DNA from: Stenotrophomonas sp.
GTDB lineage: Bacteria > Pseudomonadota > Gammaproteobacteria > Xanthomonadales > Xanthomonadaceae
Reading direction: 5' to 3'
Assembly: GCA_003510825.1 (NCBI GenBank)
Contig: DOKO01000292.1
Coordinates: 847-6,331, forward strand
Length of the DNA stretch: 5,485 nt
Position numbers and translations under genes: made by a program
Shown: positions 4,259 through 5,485 of the stretch, piece after piece
Layout of the letters: the number at the start of each line of letters is the position of its first letter
How positions within the stretch are numbered: the first letter of the stretch is position 1
Notes under the pieces: model-generated
What the model was told of the DNA's origin: nothing
The model's input: the letters and a program-made list of their open reading frames with translations, nothing else
Database searches by the model: none

Positions 4259-5485
4259 CTATCGCGCCCCGGCCACCTTCGCATTGCCCAGCTGCGCATC
4301 CAGGGCCGCCGCGCGCAGCAGGAACTCCGATTGCGGCGAAAGACCGACCAGCTGCGGACGCGCGCGCTGCAACTGGGCCGTTGCCGATGCCACATCGCCG
4401 GCCTGCAGCAGGCTCTCCGCGTAGGGAATGCGCCACTTGGCCGTGGCCGTGGAATCGGCGCCGTAGAAGCCCTCGAAGGTGGCCACCACGGTCGCCCAAC
4501 GCGCAGCGGCATCACTGTCGCCACCGCGCTGGGCCAGCAGTGCGGCCTGCATCTGCTGGCGCAGCGCCAGGCTCGGCACCGGCGAGGGATTGCGTCGATC
4601 GAACGCGGCCAGCGCTTCGCGCGCCTCGGCGATGCGACCGGCGCGGGTCAGCCACTCCAGCTCCACCAGTTCCAGTGTCACCAGCTGCTGTGAATCGGCC
4701 GCCAGGGTGCGCCGCCACACCTCGCCCACTTCGCGCAGCAGCGGCTCGGCATCGTCGGTGCGGTCGGCGCGCATCAGCAGCCGTGCCAACACCATCTGCA
4801 CGTCCAGGCTGCGCGGATGCTGGTTGCCCAGCAGACGCTGGTGCAGCGCCAGCGTCTGCCGGTAGCCCCGCTCGGCCGTGGCGAGGTCACCGCGCGCCTC
4901 CTCCATGATCGCCCGGCCGTAGATCATGCCGGCGTAGGCCAGGCTGTCGGCACCGTCCACGCGGACGCTGGTGGCGATGGCCGCATCGAAGTGCTGCTGC
5001 GATTCGCTGTAGCGGCCCAGATCGAGGTACTGGCCGGCCAGTGCCGCTTCGGCCGCAGCCGTGTAGCTGCTGCCGGTACCGAACAGCTGGCGGGTGATGG
5101 CGAAGGTCTCTTCGGCCAGGCGCATCGCCTCGTCGGCACGCCCCTGCGCCAGCAGCGTGTAGACCAGCGAACGCAGCACACGCAGGCGGGCCGGCCCATG
5201 CAGGGGCGACGCAACGCCACCGATGGCGGCAGCTTCGCGCAGCGTCTGCTCGGACAGCGGCAGCTTGCCCTGCGCCCGGTACAGCGTGCCCAGGTTGGAC
5301 AGCGTGGTCATCAGGCCAGCGTCGGATGCCACGCCGGTGCCGTGCCGGGCGAGCGCCAGCGCTTCTGCATAGGCAGCGGCGGCTTCATCGAAATCCTCGC
5401 GGCTGGCGTGGGCGCGCCCCACGGCATTGAGCAGGTCGATGCGCACGCCGGGTTCATCGTCGTCTTCCAGCAGCGCCAGCCCGCG
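4259..5485 (-). CDS. TPR-repeat protein, C-terminal 408 residues (start lies beyond window)
   Basis: The frame is open from the right edge to the TAG at 4261-4259. It is filled with about ten consecutive helix-turn-helix units of roughly 36-44 residues in TPR style: for example LLNAVGRAHASREDFDEAAA, LSNLGTLYRAQGKLPLSEQT, AGQYLDLGRYSESQQHFDAA and VLARLLMRADRTDDAEPLLR. Units with GNQHPRSLDVQ before the helix pair recall kinesin-light-chain-like TPR_10/TPR_12 repeats. Such arrays form a solenoid that binds protein partners. In Xanthomonadaceae, arrays of this kind often sit at the C-terminus of Ser/Thr protein kinases or large regulators (family knowledge), but no kinase part is visible, so that is only a suggestion. 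The GTG at 5446 is internal: coding continues upstream as an acidic LLEDDDEPG segment. No membrane segment is visible. Confidence 0.9.
   Translation of the reverse strand, partial: RGLALLEDDDEPGVRIDLLNAVGRAHASREDFDEAAAAYAEALALARHGTGVASDAGLMTTLSNLGTLYRAQGKLPLSEQTLREAAAIGGVASPLHGPARLRVLRSLVYTLLAQGRADEAMRLAEETFAITRQLFGTGSSYTAAAEAALAGQYLDLGRYSESQQHFDAAIATSVRVDGADSLAYAGMIYGRAIMEEARGDLATAERGYRQTLALHQRLLGNQHPRSLDVQMVLARLLMRADRTDDAEPLLREVGEVWRRTLAADSQQLVTLELVELEWLTRAGRIAEAREALAAFDRRNPSPVPSLALRQQMQAALLAQRGGDSDAAARWATVVATFEGFYGADSTATAKWRIPYAESLLQAGDVASATAQLQRARPQLVGLSPQSEFLLRAAALDAQLGNAKVAGAR

Overview
The window is GC-rich throughout, its clearest genes strongly prefer G or C at third codon positions, and its genes look like those of the Lysobacterales, most probably Stenotrophomonas or a close Xanthomonas-group relative. 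The taxon is inferred from base composition, protein style and the intergenic repeat. It reads as ordinary chromosome with one unusual intergenic region; no phage, transposase, CRISPR, tRNA or rRNA is visible.

Layout. The left edge holds the 3' part of a CrgA-like LysR regulator (+, to 757). A 264-residue protein of unknown function follows 32 bp later (790-1584, +), probably in the same transcript. Then come 495 bp without a credible gene (1585-2079) between convergent genes. This stretch holds a short direct repeat, several GC-rich hairpins and a ~155-bp segment with imperfect terminal inverted repeats (1715-1869) that looks like a dispersed, MITE-like repeat.

Everything to the right is on the minus strand and is transcribed from right to left. 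In that order it is: the C-terminal 408 residues of a TPR-repeat protein that starts outside the window (ends at 4259); a probable small 72-residue gene (4188-3970); a short-chain dehydrogenase/reductase (SDR, 3884-3006) resembling the (3R)-hydroxyacyl-CoA dehydrogenase part of MFE-2/17beta-HSD4; and a complete aromatics-type LysR regulator (2967-2080) 38 bp behind the SDR.

Working model (inference): the SDR and the downstream LysR form one unit. The regulator may act on the SDR leader (3885-3969), which contains a 19-bp T-N11-A dyad typical of LysR boxes and a 14-nt inverted repeat beside the start codon. I see no clearly novel multi-gene system. The best leads are the structured intergenic element, the SDR leader with its possible operator, the altered SDR active site and the small gene.
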